From: Thiopseudomonas alkaliphila
Lineage (GTDB): Bacteria; Pseudomonadota; Gammaproteobacteria; Pseudomonadales; Pseudomonadaceae
Direction: 5' to 3'
DNA length: 64,000 nucleotides
Assembly: GCF_001267175.1 (NCBI RefSeq)
Contig: NZ_CP012358.1
Location: 1,218,501 to 1,282,500, forward strand
Shown here piece after piece: positions 1 to 8,883 of the stretch. The notes under the pieces were generated by a model, which worked only from the letters and a program-made list of their open reading frames with translations, made no database searches and was not told the origin of the DNA. The stretch's first letter is position 1. Every line of letters begins with the position of its first letter. A program made the translations under genes and the position numbers.

Positions 1-821
1 GCTTACCTATTGCGCTGTCGATTGGCATTGCCAATTTTAAAGAGCTACTGGCTGGCGCTTGGGATATGGACCAACATTTTCAAAGCGCGCCATTTAAGCA
101 AAATATGCCAATGCTAATGGCACTTTTAGGGATTTGGTACGGTAATTTTTGGGGCGCGCAAAGCCAGGCGATTTTGCCCTATGATCATTACCTGAGAAAC
201 TTCACCCAGCATTTACAACAGCTGGATATGGAGTCTAATGGTAAACAAGTACGTCAAGATGGCGCGCAACTGAATTATCAAAGCGGTCCAGTAATTTGGG
301 GAGGCGTAGGCTGTAATGGTCAGCACGCCTATCACCAATTACTGCACCAAGGCACACTGCTCATCCCTGCCGACTTTATTGTACCCATTGTGAGCTACAA
401 TCCTATTGGTGATCATCATCAATGGCTGTACGCCAACTGTTTATCGCAAAGTCAGGCACTAATGCAAGGCAAAACTCTAGAAGAGGCTACTGCTGAACTA
501 CAAGCTGCAGGCTATAGCACAGCAGCCGTCACGGCTATTGCTCCACACAAAGTTATTCCAGGTAACCGCCCCAGCAATACCCTAGTTCTTGAGCGGGTTA
601 GCCCGCGTAATCTAGGTGCATTAATTGCACTCTATGAGCACAAAGTATTTGTCCAAAGTGTTATCTGGGGTACCAATGCCTTTGACCAATGGGGTGTTGA
701 GCTTGGGAAAGTCCTAGGCCATGAAGTGTATCAGCAACTCATAGGAAGCCATGCAGCAGCCGAACTTGATCCTTCTACCCAAGGCTTAATTCAGTTTTTC
801 CGCCAGCGACACCGCGGTTAG
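1..821 (+). CDS. pgi: Glucose-6-phosphate isomerase, C-terminal part (5' end outside window)
   Basis: Cytosolic enzyme interconverting glucose-6-phosphate and fructose-6-phosphate. The frame is open from base 3, before the first internal ATG at 66, and begins LPIALSIG, so the gene starts upstream of the window. Visible hallmarks are the [14 protein letters not shown] segment with the conserved His, and the second PGI signature around [14 protein letters not shown] near the C-terminus. The motif given as GEPGTNGQH in E. coli reads GGVGCNGQH here; I recall the same form in Pseudomonas PGI, so I do not read it as damage. It ends in RQRHRG and is followed by a terminator hairpin. Family assignment is secure. 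Confidence 0.96.
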   Translation, partial: LPIALSIGIANFKELLAGAWDMDQHFQSAPFKQNMPMLMALLGIWYGNFWGAQSQAILPYDHYLRNFTQHLQQLDMESNGKQVRQDGAQLNYQSGPVIWGGVGCNGQHAYHQLLHQGTLLIPADFIVPIVSYNPIGDHHQWLYANCLSQSQALMQGKTLEEATAELQAAGYSTAAVTAIAPHKVIPGNRPSNTLVLERVSPRNLGALIALYEHKVFVQSVIWGTNAFDQWGVELGKVLGHEVYQQLIGSHAAAELDPSTQGLIQFFRQRHRG

Positions 822-824
822 CAT

Positions 825-857
825 CTGCCGATCATACAAGCCGGCAGCCCATTTTTT
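825..857 (+). terminator. Probable rho-independent terminator of pgi
   Basis: CTGCCG (825-830) pairs with CGGCAG (842-847) across an 11-base loop. A run of six T residues follows at 852-857. It starts four bases after the pgi stop codon. The stem is short, so confidence is moderate. Confidence 0.55.
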
Positions 858-942
858 GGAGTATGGAAGATCTGCAACTCCCTATCAGCTAAACGAATAA
901 CAATTAAAATCATTCATTTGGCTTATTAAACTTGCAGGACAT

Positions 943-970
943 TTGATATAGGATTCATCTAGAGTAATCT
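943..970 (+). promoter_or_regulatory. Possible sigma70 promoter of the thiolase gene
   Basis: TTGATA (943-948) and TAATCT (965-970) are separated by 16 bases, about 50 bases upstream of the thiolase ATG. The -10 is imperfect, so this is a candidate only. The phased ATCT repeats begin inside this promoter. Confidence 0.35.
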
Positions 971-1002
971 AGTATTTTATCTAGCTAAATCTAAGTAAAT
1001 CT
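957..1002 (+). repeat. Five helically phased ATCT(A/G) repeats in the thiolase leader
   Basis: ATCT occurs at 957, 967, 979, 989 and 999, spaced 10, 12, 10 and 10 bases; the first three continue as ATCTAG and the fourth as ATCTA. The array ends 20 bases before the thiolase start codon, just before its ribosome-binding site AAAGGTG. It could be a binding array for a regulator or low-complexity drift; I know of no named site with this pattern. Confidence 0.45.
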
Positions 1003-1021
1003 TACCAGCAAAGGTGTAATT

Positions 1022-2200
1022 ATGCGTGAAGTCGTAATTGTTGCAGCAAAACGTACTGCTATTGGTGCCTTCCAAGGCAGCCTAGCCAATGTCTCAGCGC
1101 CTGACTTAGGCGCTGCAGTTATCCGTGATTTACTAGCAGAAACCAAAGTAGCCGCAGAACAGGTTGATGAAGTCATTCTCGGCCAAGTATTAACTGCAGC
1201 CAGCGGACAAAACCCAGCGCGTCAGTCAGTTATTAAAGCCGGTATGCCCGTTCAAGTGCCTGCTTTTACCTTAAACAAGGTGTGTGGTTCAGGTCTTAAA
1301 GCTCTGCACTTAGCAACCCAAGCAATTCGTTGTGGCGACGCCGAGATTATTATTGCTGGTGGCCAAGAAAATATGAGCCTATCTCCCTATGTGCTGCCAA
1401 AAGCACGGACTGGCTTACGCATGGGTCATGCACAAATGGTTGATAGCATGATCGAAGACGGCCTGTGGGATGCATTCAACAATTACCACATGGGCATTAC
1501 AGCGGAAAATCTAGTAGAAAAGTACGGCCTAACCCGTGAAGAGCAAGATGCCTTTGCTGCTGCTTCCCAGCAAAAAGCAGCTGCTGCTGTAGAAGCTGGC
1601 GTATTTGCCGATGAAATCACTCCAGTTGAAATTCCACAACGTAAAGGCGATCCGATCGTCTTTGCAAAAGATGAGCAGCCACGTGCAGGCACCACCGCTG
1701 AATCATTAGCTAAGTTACGCCCTGCCTTTAAAAAAGACGGTAGCGTCACTGCAGGTAACGCCTCAACCCTAAACGACGGCGCTGCTGCGGTCATGCTAAT
1801 GAGCAAAGAAAAAGCTCAAGAATTAGGCTTACCAGTACTGGCAACCATCAAAGCCTATGCCAACGCAGGTGTTGATCCAGCAATCATGGGAATTGGTCCT
1901 GTTGATGCCACCAAACGCTGCTTAGCAAAAGCCGGCTGGGCGCTCAATGACCTAGACTTAGTCGAAGCTAACGAAGCCTTCGCTGCTCAAGCCCTATCAG
2001 TCAATAAAGAACTCGGCTGGGATACCAGTAAAGTGAACGTCAATGGCGGCGCCATTGCTTTAGGACACCCAATTGGTGCCTCAGGCTGCCGCGTACTGGT
2101 TTCTTTAGTTCACGAAATGGTACGCCGAGATGCGAAAAAAGGTCTGGCTACACTGTGCATTGGTGGTGGACAAGGTGTTGCGCTGGCTATCGAACGTTAA
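1022..2200 (+). CDS. atoB: Acetyl-CoA C-acetyltransferase (thiolase II)
   Basis: Condenses two acetyl-CoA to acetoacetyl-CoA, or cleaves acetoacetyl-CoA, in the cytosol. The length of 392 residues is normal for biosynthetic or AtoB thiolases. The acylated nucleophile is Cys88 in [12 protein letters not shown]. The catalytic His349 lies in [12 protein letters not shown] and the second catalytic Cys379 in [10 protein letters not shown]. The ATG is preceded by AAAGGTG. No beta-oxidation, PHA or CoA-transferase partner lies next to it, so the physiological direction is open. The symbol atoB is by similarity; phaA-type enzymes share the same motifs. Confidence 0.93.
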   Translation: MREVVIVAAKRTAIGAFQGSLANVSAPDLGAAVIRDLLAETKVAAEQVDEVILGQVLTAASGQNPARQSVIKAGMPVQVPAFTLNKVCGSGLKALHLATQAIRCGDAEIIIAGGQENMSLSPYVLPKARTGLRMGHAQMVDSMIEDGLWDAFNNYHMGITAENLVEKYGLTREEQDAFAAASQQKAAAAVEAGVFADEITPVEIPQRKGDPIVFAKDEQPRAGTTAESLAKLRPAFKKDGSVTAGNASTLNDGAAAVMLMSKEKAQELGLPVLATIKAYANAGVDPAIMGIGPVDATKRCLAKAGWALNDLDLVEANEAFAAQALSVNKELGWDTSKVNVNGGAIALGHPIGASGCRVLVSLVHEMVRRDAKKGLATLCIGGGQGVALAIER

Positions 2201-2250
2201 GCAAGCCTTGTGCTAGTCCTTTCACCTACGAACTTAACTAGCACAACCAT

Positions 2251-2286
2251 ATAACCCCCAAACAGTAATCATTGTTTGGGGGTTAT
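2251..2286. terminator. Strong hairpin terminator between convergent thiolase and ytoQ
   Basis: A perfect 14-base stem pairs 2251-2264 (ATAACCCCCAAACA) with 2273-2286, with an 8-base loop. It sits between a plus-strand and a minus-strand gene and can serve both directions. A clean T-run is lacking beyond the stem. Confidence 0.75.
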
Positions 2287-2410
2287 AGTTATTTCGACAT
2301 ACTTAACATCTAGTATTTAATCAACACTTAAGCTTATTACAGAAGCGCCTAACCCACACAATAAACAGTGCCAAAAGCTAATCGCCAACAGCTATTAACT
2401 CAATTTTACA

Positions 2411-2851
2411 CTAGGCTTGCGTCACGTAACGTAAAATCTCCACCACTTGCTCGCAGGTAGTGGCCCATGCCATAGCTGCTGCATCCACCTCTTTTAATGG
2501 ATGAATAATATCTTCTCCATGCAAGGTAATATAGGGCTTACCTAACGCTGCGCAATACCCTGCGTCAAAAGCAGCATTCCACTGCTTATACTTATCCCCA
2601 AAACGCACCACCACTAAGTCACTTTGCTCAATCAAGGTTTTAGTACGAATCGCATTCACCTTAGACGACTGATGGTCACGCCAAAACGCCTCGGTTTGCG
2701 CTCCTAAATGATCCCCCGCAGCATCACTTGCAGCATGATCTGTTACTGGCGCAGTAAAGATAACATCTAATCCTAACTGCTTAGCTCCTTGAGCAATTTC
2801 TTCACGCCAATCGCTATGGATCTCACCCGACAAGTAAACAGTAAAGCTCAT
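2411..2851 (-). CDS. ytoQ: YtoQ family protein
   Basis: A 146-residue cytosolic protein of the YtoQ family, whose members have no established function that I know. The N-terminus MSFTVYLSGEIHSDWREEIA is characteristic. The central DLVVVRFGDKYKQWNAAFDAG stretch resembles the Rossmann-like fold of nucleoside 2-deoxyribosyltransferase-like proteins, which is a fold-level impression only. The start ATG has a strong GAGGAG eight to nine bases upstream. It is a single gene with its own leader, facing the thiolase. Confidence 0.8.
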   Translation of the reverse strand: MSFTVYLSGEIHSDWREEIAQGAKQLGLDVIFTAPVTDHAASDAAGDHLGAQTEAFWRDHQSSKVNAIRTKTLIEQSDLVVVRFGDKYKQWNAAFDAGYCAALGKPYITLHGEDIIHPLKEVDAAAMAWATTCEQVVEILRYVTQA

Positions 2852-3000
2852 GTTTTTTATCTCCTCATCAACTCACAAAAGAGTGCATGCTAGCCTAGAG
2901 AGCTTAGTTTGCAAAATAAACCGCGTCACAAGTATCTCTTTTTAAAAAAAGGAGGCAGAATATAAACACACTATCTTTTTAAATTAGCTGGAATCTGATT

Positions 3001-3222
3001 GTGGGTATATTTCGTACTATTTTAGTATTTGCAATTGCTTTTGCTATATTCATAGCTTGGAAAAAAGTCACAACTAACCGAAAGCCTAACTACTCTGTAC
3101 GTAATATTCAAACAGTACGCTGCGCACACTGCGGTATGCATTTAGCAAAGTCTAGTGCATTAGCTTATCAAGCTGAATGGTTTTGCAACAGAAACCATAA
3201 AGACGCTCATTACTCACACTAA
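3001..3222 (+). CDS. Small membrane-anchored CxxC protein (PP0621-like family)
   Basis: A 73-residue protein with one N-terminal membrane segment (about residues 4-20) followed by a basic linker. A C-terminal putative metal-binding segment contains CAHC at about residues 41-44 and a downstream Cys and His residues. This resembles the small PP0621-type family of pseudomonads, of unknown function. The start is GTG, because an in-frame stop lies at 2980-2982 and no ATG is available before it. A good AAAGGAGG sits oddly far upstream (about 2946-2953). The start is therefore the weakest part of this call. Confidence 0.65.
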   Translation: MGIFRTILVFAIAFAIFIAWKKVTTNRKPNYSVRNIQTVRCAHCGMHLAKSSALAYQAEWFCNRNHKDAHYSH

Positions 3223-3244
3223 TTTAAACTCTCAAGTTTGATGA

Positions 3245-3280
3245 TGCTTAAATAGCTAAAACAATTATGCTATTTAAGCA
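3245..3280. terminator. Inverted repeat after the small CxxC gene
   Basis: TGCTTAAATAGC (3245-3256) pairs perfectly with GCTATTTAAGCA (3269-3280) across a 12-base loop. It lies 23 bases after a stop codon and looks like a transcription end, but has no T-run. The rest of the 304-base gap 3223-3526 shows only a promoter candidate. Confidence 0.45.
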
Positions 3281-3453
3281 ACCTCTGCAGCCAAATATGA
3301 GTTTTGCGATTCTGGTAACCTCCGTCACGACAACCTTGTATACATGCCCACTAGCATGATTATTTATAAGTACTCAAAAAAATCTGTACAATTCTTTTTC
3401 ATTCTTCAAGAGACTAAGCTTCCTTCACTAACAGTCTTACCACTGAACGAAAC

Positions 3454-3479
3454 TTGACATCGACTAATCACTCTATAGT
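3454..3479 (+). promoter_or_regulatory. Possible promoter of the META lipoprotein gene
   Basis: A perfect TTGACA (3454-3459) is followed by TATAGT (3474-3479), but the spacer is only 14 bases, shorter than the usual 16-18. If functional, it would probably need an activator or use a different -10. Confidence 0.35.
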
Positions 3480-3526
3480 GGACGTACTTAATACGTAATC
3501 TCTTATTTAAAGCTCAAGGAATTACT

Positions 3527-3937
3527 ATGTTTAAAAAAATTATGATTATAGCTGGTATCGGTTTGATCGCAGGTTGCGCCTCTAACACCAAAGATCAACA
3601 ACCGCTGAGCCTTGAACAAACCTATCAAGTGGAGTGGATTGGCGAGCAACCGTTGATTGATCGCAGCATGCTCACTATTCATTTTGGTAATGACCAACGA
3701 GCTAATGGTTTAGCGGGCTGTAATAACTGGTCCAGCAATTTTGAGGTTGATGGTGATAAGATTCGCTTCAATGCGCCCCTTACTACCCGTAAAATGTGTG
3801 CGCCGGCCCTCATGGAACAAGAACAAAAGTTCCTTAAAGCCTTAGAAGATGTACGCACCTGGCGTTTCAACCAACAACAGCAGCTTGAGTTATGGCCAAG
3901 TAGCGGTCAGCCCATCAAGCTGTGGCTACAGAATTAA
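3527..3937 (+). CDS. META-domain lipoprotein (HslJ-like)
   Basis: A 136-residue predicted lipoprotein. Residues 1-16 form a signal peptide ending in the lipobox LIAGC (Cys17). The remainder is one META/HslJ domain; the FGNDQRANGLAGCNNW segment and the paired Cys region TTRKMCAP are typical. HslJ-type proteins are linked to outer-membrane stress and novobiocin resistance in E. coli; the exact role here is unknown. The ATG has AAGGA about seven bases upstream. It is followed closely by apeB, with a small hairpin between. Confidence 0.85.
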   Translation: MFKKIMIIAGIGLIAGCASNTKDQQPLSLEQTYQVEWIGEQPLIDRSMLTIHFGNDQRANGLAGCNNWSSNFEVDGDKIRFNAPLTTRKMCAPALMEQEQKFLKALEDVRTWRFNQQQQLELWPSSGQPIKLWLQN

Positions 3938-3958
3938 TTTATTAGTGCGCTAATAAAT
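3937..3958. terminator. Small hairpin between the META lipoprotein and apeB
   Basis: ATTTATTAG (3937-3945) pairs with CTAATAAAT (3950-3958) around a TGCG tetraloop. It is AT-rich and overlaps the end of the stop codon. It may attenuate read-through into apeB or stabilise an mRNA end. Confidence 0.4.
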
Positions 3959-3973
3959 CTATTTGGAGTTTCT

Positions 3974-5263
3974 ATGAAGCTTTCTTTAAGTCAGGGACTG
4001 ATTGATTTCCTGCACCTGTCTCCTACTCCTTTTCATGCCACAGAAACTATGGCCAGCAACTTGGAAGCGGCCGGTTTTCAAGCGCTCGATGAAAAGCAAC
4101 CATGGGATTTAGTGCCGGGCGGTCAGTATTACATTACTCGTAATAACTCATCGATCATTGCACTTAAGCTAGGCTTAAATGCCTTGGAAGACAGTGGTTT
4201 TCGAGTGGTCGGCGCTCATACCGACAGTCCCTGCTTAAAGGTTAAGCCCAATGCTGATCTAACCCAACATGGCTACTGGCAGTTGGGTGTGGAGGTATAT
4301 GGCGGTGCTTTACTCTCGCCTTGGTTTGACCGTGATTTATCGCTGGCTGGACGAGTCACTTTTTCAGTGCATGGCAAGCTACACAGCAAGCTGATTAACT
4401 TTCAAACCCCGATTGCCGTGATCCCCAGTTTAGCCATTCACCTTAACCGTGAAGCCAACCGCGGCTGGGAGCTGAATCCACAAAAAGAGCTACCCCCGAT
4501 TGTGGCCCAGCTCAACAGTGGCGAACAGGCTGATTTACATGCCATGTTGAGCCTGCAAATTGAACGTGAGCACGGTATCGAACATGCTGATATTTTAGAC
4601 TTTGAGTTGTATTTTTACGATACACAACCAGCCGCTATGATTGGCTTTGAAGAAGACTTTATTGCTGGTGCACGACTTGATAATTTATTGTCTTGTTATG
4701 CCGGATTACATGCTCTGCTAGAAAGTGATGACAGCCAAACTTCAATTTTAGTTTGTACTGACCACGAAGAAGTTGGTTCTAGCTCTGCTTGCGGTGCTGA
4801 TGGCCCGTTTTTAGAGCAGGTAATTCAGCGCTTATTACCTAACGCTGAACAACGCTTTATTGCCATTCAGCAATCGCTATTAATTTCTGCCGATAATGCC
4901 CACGGTATTCATCCTAACTATCCAGAAAAACACGATGCCAATCATGGGCCTCTGCTTAATCATGGCCCGGTGATTAAAATTAACGCCAACCAGCGTTACG
5001 CCACCAATAGCCATACCGCTGGTTTTTTTCGACTGCTCTGCCAGCAGGAAATGATTCCAGTACAAAGCTTTGTCACCCGTAGTGATATGAGCTGCGGCTC
5101 TACCATTGGCCCGATTACGGCCAGTAAACTAGGCATTAACACCCTAGATATTGGTGTGCCAACCTTTGCCATGCACTCAATCCGTGAGTTAGCAGGCACT
5201 GATGACTTAGCACATCTGGTCAAGGCTCTAACCGCTTTTTACAACAGTGAAAGTTGCGAGTAA
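3974..5263 (+). CDS. apeB: M18 family aminopeptidase
   Basis: A cytosolic zinc metallo-aminopeptidase that releases N-terminal, preferentially acidic, residues from peptides. At 429 residues it has the family length. Metal-binding motifs are visible: [11 protein letters not shown] (His82, Asp84), the CTDHEEVGS segment with the catalytic Glu pair, [16 protein letters not shown] (Asp307-His310), and [12 protein letters not shown] near the C-terminus. TTGGAG lies upstream of the ATG. It is followed nine bases later by yaiI, suggesting co-transcription. Confidence 0.95.
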   Translation: MKLSLSQGLIDFLHLSPTPFHATETMASNLEAAGFQALDEKQPWDLVPGGQYYITRNNSSIIALKLGLNALEDSGFRVVGAHTDSPCLKVKPNADLTQHGYWQLGVEVYGGALLSPWFDRDLSLAGRVTFSVHGKLHSKLINFQTPIAVIPSLAIHLNREANRGWELNPQKELPPIVAQLNSGEQADLHAMLSLQIEREHGIEHADILDFELYFYDTQPAAMIGFEEDFIAGARLDNLLSCYAGLHALLESDDSQTSILVCTDHEEVGSSSACGADGPFLEQVIQRLLPNAEQRFIAIQQSLLISADNAHGIHPNYPEKHDANHGPLLNHGPVIKINANQRYATNSHTAGFFRLLCQQEMIPVQSFVTRSDMSCGSTIGPITASKLGINTLDIGVPTFAMHSIRELAGTDDLAHLVKALTAFYNSESCE

Positions 5264-5272
5264 CCACTGCCA

Positions 5273-5722
5273 ATGATCGTTTGGATTGATGCTGATGCCT
5301 GCCCTCGCCTAGCGCGGGATCAGGTAATTAAGTTTGCCTTAAAACGCAAGTTTACCGTGATCTTGGTAGCAGGGCAGCCCCAGGCTCGACCAAATTTTGC
5401 TTGCGTTCAGCTGGTGGTAGTACCCAGCGGCCCTGACGCTGCCGATGACTATATTGTCGAGCAGGCGCAACCAGGTGATTTAGTCATTTGCAGTGATATT
5501 CCGTTGGCCGATCGATTAATCAAAAAGCAGGTGGCGGCTCTTGATCCACGGGGCAATGAGTTCGATGAACGTAATATGGGCGATCGCCTAGCGCTACGTA
5601 ATTTATTTACTGACCTGCGCGAGCAAGGGCAAATGACCAGCGGTCAGCGCCCTTACAATGAAAAAGATAAACAAGCATTTGCTAACGGCCTAGATCGTCT
5701 CTTAACGCGCTTGATGAACTAA
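5273..5722 (+). CDS. yaiI: YaiI/YqxD family protein (UPF0178)
   Basis: A 149-residue member of the UPF0178 family. It begins [16 protein letters not shown] and has the [11 protein letters not shown] and [14 protein letters not shown] motifs, consistent with a PIN-like or NYN-like nuclease fold with clustered Asp residues; no biochemical role is settled. It follows apeB closely, and its last four bases overlap the stop codon of convergent sfsA. Confidence 0.9.
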   Translation: MIVWIDADACPRLARDQVIKFALKRKFTVILVAGQPQARPNFACVQLVVVPSGPDAADDYIVEQAQPGDLVICSDIPLADRLIKKQVAALDPRGNEFDERNMGDRLALRNLFTDLREQGQMTSGQRPYNEKDKQAFANGLDRLLTRLMN

Positions 5723-6432
5723 CACTCATCAAGCACTTGCACCGCTTTGGTTACCTTGATTGACTGCGTGTTGATATCGCAAGCATAGGCTAAGACTTCA
5801 ACGCCTGCCTGCTTGGCCTCTTGCAGGGCAGTGGCATAAGCAGGGTCAATCTCACTGGCTACCCGCACTGCGGTTATTTCAGTCAGATTGACGCAATAAA
5901 TTAAGACCGCACGCTGGCCTTGCTCAGCTAAGCTTTTCAACTCACGTAAATGCTTAGCTCCACGCGCGGTCACCGCATCAGGAAACGCAGCAATGGGCGT
6001 ATCAGTAAAACCCAAGGTAACGCTTTTAACTTCTACAAACACTGCTTGTTGACCAAAGCTTAAGCAAAAATCTGCCCGGCTATTTTCTTCGCCGTAGCGC
6101 ACTTCGCGCTGTAACTGATCAAAGCCTTGTAACTCAGTAATGATGCCAGCCTGTAGCGCTTCTTCAATCAAGCGATTGGCACGCCCCGTATTAATGCAAG
6201 CAATGCGTCCCTGTGGCGTTTGTGCTAACTCCCAGGTGCCTTTCAGCTTACGTTTAGGGTCATCGGTACGACTAAACCAAACCTTCCCCCCCTCTTGCAT
6301 GCAGTTTTTCATCGAACCCGTATTAGGGCAATGGATTGTCAGTGTACTGCCATCAGCACATTCAACATCCGCAAAAAACCGTTTGTAGCGCTTTATTAAG
6401 CGTCCTTCTTCTAGTACTGGATCAAATTGCAT
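5719..6432 (-). CDS. sfsA: SfsA family protein (sugar fermentation stimulation / nucleic-acid binding)
   Basis: A 237-residue SfsA family protein, first described in E. coli as stimulating maltose metabolism and since linked to DNA/RNA binding or nuclease activity. Hallmarks are [10 protein letters not shown] and SRADFCL, followed by FVEVKSVTL, which resembles an Asp-ExK nuclease core. Its start overlaps the end of the upstream aminotransferase gene by 11 bases, with GGAAGG as ribosome-binding site, so the two are probably translationally coupled. This pairing is familiar from pseudomonads. Confidence 0.92.
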   Translation of the reverse strand: MQFDPVLEEGRLIKRYKRFFADVECADGSTLTIHCPNTGSMKNCMQEGGKVWFSRTDDPKRKLKGTWELAQTPQGRIACINTGRANRLIEEALQAGIITELQGFDQLQREVRYGEENSRADFCLSFGQQAVFVEVKSVTLGFTDTPIAAFPDAVTARGAKHLRELKSLAEQGQRAVLIYCVNLTEITAVRVASEIDPAYATALQEAKQAGVEVLAYACDINTQSIKVTKAVQVLDEC

Positions 6433-7597
6433 GGTGCGCCTTCCAACTGGCTAAACCGCGCTCAATACGTTGCACCGCCTCTTGAAGCTGCTCCATACTT
6501 TGCGCATAGGCAAAGCGCACATGCTGATTCGCACGGTAACTGCCAAAATCAATGCCTGGGGTGAAGGCCACTTTTTCAGTTTCTAAAAAGTGGTAGCAAA
6601 AGGCTTGGGCATCTTCAGTAAACTCCGACACATCGGCGTATAAATAAAATGCCCCTTCAGGTTCAACCTCAATTTTAAAGCCCAGCTTACGTAACGCAGG
6701 CAACAGAAAATCTCGACGCTGAGCAAACTCAGATCGACGTTGCTCAAAAATTTCGATACTTTGTGGCTCAAAACAAGTAAGAGCGGCGTACTGGGACAAA
6801 GTCGGCGCACTGATATAAATATTCTGCGCCAGCTTTTCTAACTCAGGTACAGCCTGCTCAGGGGCAACCAACCAGCCTAGGCGCCAGCCCGTCATGCCAA
6901 AATACTTAGAAAAACTGTTTAACACAAAAGCGTCATTATCCACTTCCAAGACACTGCTAGCATCCATGCCATACGTCAGTCCATGATAAATTTCATCAAC
7001 CACTAAATGCCCGCCTTTAGCAGTCACCGCGACAGACAATGCAGCAAGCTCGGCTTTACTAAGCACAGTTCCGGTCGGATTCGCCGGCGATGCTACCAGC
7101 ACCCCAACGGTGTTTTCGTTCCAGTACTGTTCAACCAGCTCTGGTGTTAACTGATAATTATGCTCAGGACCGACTGGGACTAACTGCGCACCGGCTTCCA
7201 CTAAGCGTAAAAAATGGCGATTACACGGATACCCCGGATCAGCTAGCAACCAGTGCTTGCCGGCTTCCACCAATAACGAGCTGGCCATCAATAATGCCCC
7301 TGAACCGCCAGGGGTGATCAAAATTCGCCGGGGATCAATCGTCAACTGATAACGGCTTTGGTAAAACTCAGCCAAGGCTTGGCGTAACTCAGGAATCCCT
7401 AACGCCGCGGTATAGCGCGTGCGACCATCGATTAAAGCTTGTTGTGCGGCGGCAATAATAGGTTCTGCTGTATCAAAGTCAGGTTCACCGACTTCTAAAT
7501 GGATAACATCTTCCCCGGCAGCCTCCAGCTCTTTGGCACGCTGCAATAATTGCATGACATGAAAAGGTTCAATTTCTTGGCTGCGGGCGCTATACAT
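6422..7597 (-). CDS. PLP-dependent aminotransferase, class I/II
   Basis: A 391-residue fold-type I aminotransferase of the aspartate-aminotransferase-like group. The Schiff-base lysine is Lys231 in [22 protein letters not shown] and the [10 protein letters not shown] region bind the cofactor; the C-terminal region HVRFAYAQS carries the carboxylate-binding Arg. The substrate cannot be read from sequence; alanine/valine or aspartate-type activities are possible. It is the first gene of a unit with sfsA and overlaps its start. A tandem 14-base repeat lies in its upstream region. Confidence 0.88.
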   Translation of the reverse strand: MYSARSQEIEPFHVMQLLQRAKELEAAGEDVIHLEVGEPDFDTAEPIIAAAQQALIDGRTRYTAALGIPELRQALAEFYQSRYQLTIDPRRILITPGGSGALLMASSLLVEAGKHWLLADPGYPCNRHFLRLVEAGAQLVPVGPEHNYQLTPELVEQYWNENTVGVLVASPANPTGTVLSKAELAALSVAVTAKGGHLVVDEIYHGLTYGMDASSVLEVDNDAFVLNSFSKYFGMTGWRLGWLVAPEQAVPELEKLAQNIYISAPTLSQYAALTCFEPQSIEIFEQRRSEFAQRRDFLLPALRKLGFKIEVEPEGAFYLYADVSEFTEDAQAFCYHFLETEKVAFTPGIDFGSYRANQHVRFAYAQSMEQLQEAVQRIERGLASWKAHHAI

Positions 7598-7631
7598 AAC
7601 AGGCTATCCAACTCAATAAAAATAAAAGGCT

Positions 7632-7662
7632 TAAGATAAATTAATCATTAGGCCTTATCTTA
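7632..7662. repeat. Inverted repeat upstream of the aminotransferase gene
   Basis: TAAGATAA (7632-7639) and TTATCTTA (7655-7662) form an 8-base inverted repeat with a 15-base AT-rich spacer. It could end transcription of the gene at 7705-8136 or be an operator for the aminotransferase. It overlaps the first copy of the tandem direct repeat. Confidence 0.35.
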
Positions 7663-7687
7663 TAACCAAAGCGCTTATAACCAAAGC
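7659..7687. repeat. Tandem 14-base direct repeat
   Basis: CTTATAACCAAAGC occurs at 7659-7672 and again at 7674-7687, exact, with a period of 15 bases. It is 60-90 bases upstream of the aminotransferase start, where a regulator could bind, or it may simply be a small duplication. Confidence 0.6.
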
Positions 7688-7704
7688 ACTCAGGCCCGAA
7701 TCCA

Positions 7705-8136
7705 TTACCATAGCTGTCGTGGTACTCGATACAACCACAGCAAAGCACAGCTCTCTAGTACCAATAAACCACTAGGAATTGCCTCTAAACCCACTAACCA
7801 TGCTGGAACTGCCAACCATGCTGGCACCAGTGATAGCCACAATGCCTGCCGGCGCACTTGAATAAAATGCTGCCAGCGCGCGGCTACCAGCTTCTGCTGG
7901 CCAGTAGCAATCACCGCATGTTTAAAGCGATTAAACATCTTTAGATGTAAAAACACGCTGGACAGCCCTAAAAAAAAGGCTGCCATTGACCAACCGCTGG
8001 CTACCTCAAGCGGCTGCAGATAACGCATGACTAAGGCTAAAGGTAAACAACCCAGCAGCACACTCAACCACCACTGACTGGCAGTAATAATGACTGACTT
8101 ATTAATCACCTGCTCAGTCGTCGGCATGCTGCTCAT
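7705..8136 (-). CDS. Predicted inner-membrane protein of unknown function
   Basis: I do not recognise a named family. The protein has about four hydrophobic segments: [53 protein letters not shown] and [16 protein letters not shown] basic cytosolic stretch ([20 protein letters not shown]) separates the second and third. The frame opens with TTG at 8154; I prefer the ATG at 8136 or the one at 8127, because the TTG lies deeper inside ribA and has no better ribosome-binding site. It overlaps the ribA 3' end and is probably coupled to it. Confidence 0.65.
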   Translation of the reverse strand: MSSMPTTEQVINKSVIITASQWWLSVLLGCLPLALVMRYLQPLEVASGWSMAAFFLGLSSVFLHLKMFNRFKHAVIATGQQKLVAARWQHFIQVRRQALWLSLVPAWLAVPAWLVGLEAIPSGLLVLESCALLWLYRVPRQLW

Positions 8137-8734
8137 CTTGATGTAACTGACCAAGCATGTGTCCGAGCTTATTGGCTTTAGTGGCTAAGTACTTTTCATT
8201 AAAAGGATTAAGTCCCGCTTGGTGTGGCACCCTAGAGTCAATCCGTACTCCAAAGCCCTCAACGGCTTTTAGTTTGCGCGGGTTATTAGTCATTAACTTC
8301 AAAGAATGCACCCCAAGGTGCTCCAACATGGGTTGGCAAATACTGTAATCGCGCTGATCAGCAGCAAAGCCTAACCGCTCGTTAGCCTCCACAGTGTCTG
8401 CGCCCTGATCTTGCAAGTCATAGGCGCGAATCTTATTAAGCAAACCAATGCCACGCCCTTCTTGCCGAAGATACAATAAAATCCCCCGTCCTTCTTGGGC
8501 AATCGCCTGCAAGGCAGCGGCTAATTGTGGACCACAGTCGCAGCGCAGACTAAATAAGGCATCACCCGTCAAACACTCTGAGTGCAAACGCCCTAATACT
8601 GGGCGGCCATCGGCCACATCGCCTAGCGTCAACGCCACATGCTCTTTTCCCGTTTCCTCATCAAGAAAACCATGCATGGTAAATTCCGCATAAGCGGTTG
8701 GCAGTTTGCAAGATGAAACGTAAACAACTGACAC
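8114..8734 (-). CDS. ribA: GTP cyclohydrolase II
   Basis: First committed enzyme of riboflavin synthesis, opening GTP to the diaminopyrimidine phosphate. At 206 residues it is a stand-alone RibA without a DHBP synthase domain. The zinc site is the Cys cluster [15 protein letters not shown] (about residues 54-68). Catalytic and GTP-binding motifs [14 protein letters not shown] and TNNPRKL are intact. No FMN riboswitch is apparent in the 8735-8883 leader. The membrane-protein gene overlaps its 3' end. Confidence 0.95.
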   Translation of the reverse strand: MSVVYVSSCKLPTAYAEFTMHGFLDEETGKEHVALTLGDVADGRPVLGRLHSECLTGDALFSLRCDCGPQLAAALQAIAQEGRGILLYLRQEGRGIGLLNKIRAYDLQDQGADTVEANERLGFAADQRDYSICQPMLEHLGVHSLKLMTNNPRKLKAVEGFGVRIDSRVPHQAGLNPFNEKYLATKANKLGHMLGQLHQDEQHADD

Positions 8735-8883
8735 CAGAGTGACTCCTCAAAGGCTGTAATCAGGGATCGCGATATGCAACACAGGCAGGCATTTTACACC
8801 CCTAATCGGCTTTAGCTAGCGTAAAATCAAAGCCTGTTACAATATAACAATTTAATTGATCGACCAAGCGTTTTAACCAGGAC

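Noticed and set aside
1..821. Inactive glucose-6-phosphate isomerase because GEPGTNGQH reads GGVGCNGQH
   Set aside because: I recall the same variant in Pseudomonas PGI, and all other motifs are intact, so it is a lineage feature rather than damage.
8735..8883. FMN riboswitch upstream of ribA
   Set aside because: The leader is only about 150 bases and I see none of the conserved RFN-element sequence blocks.
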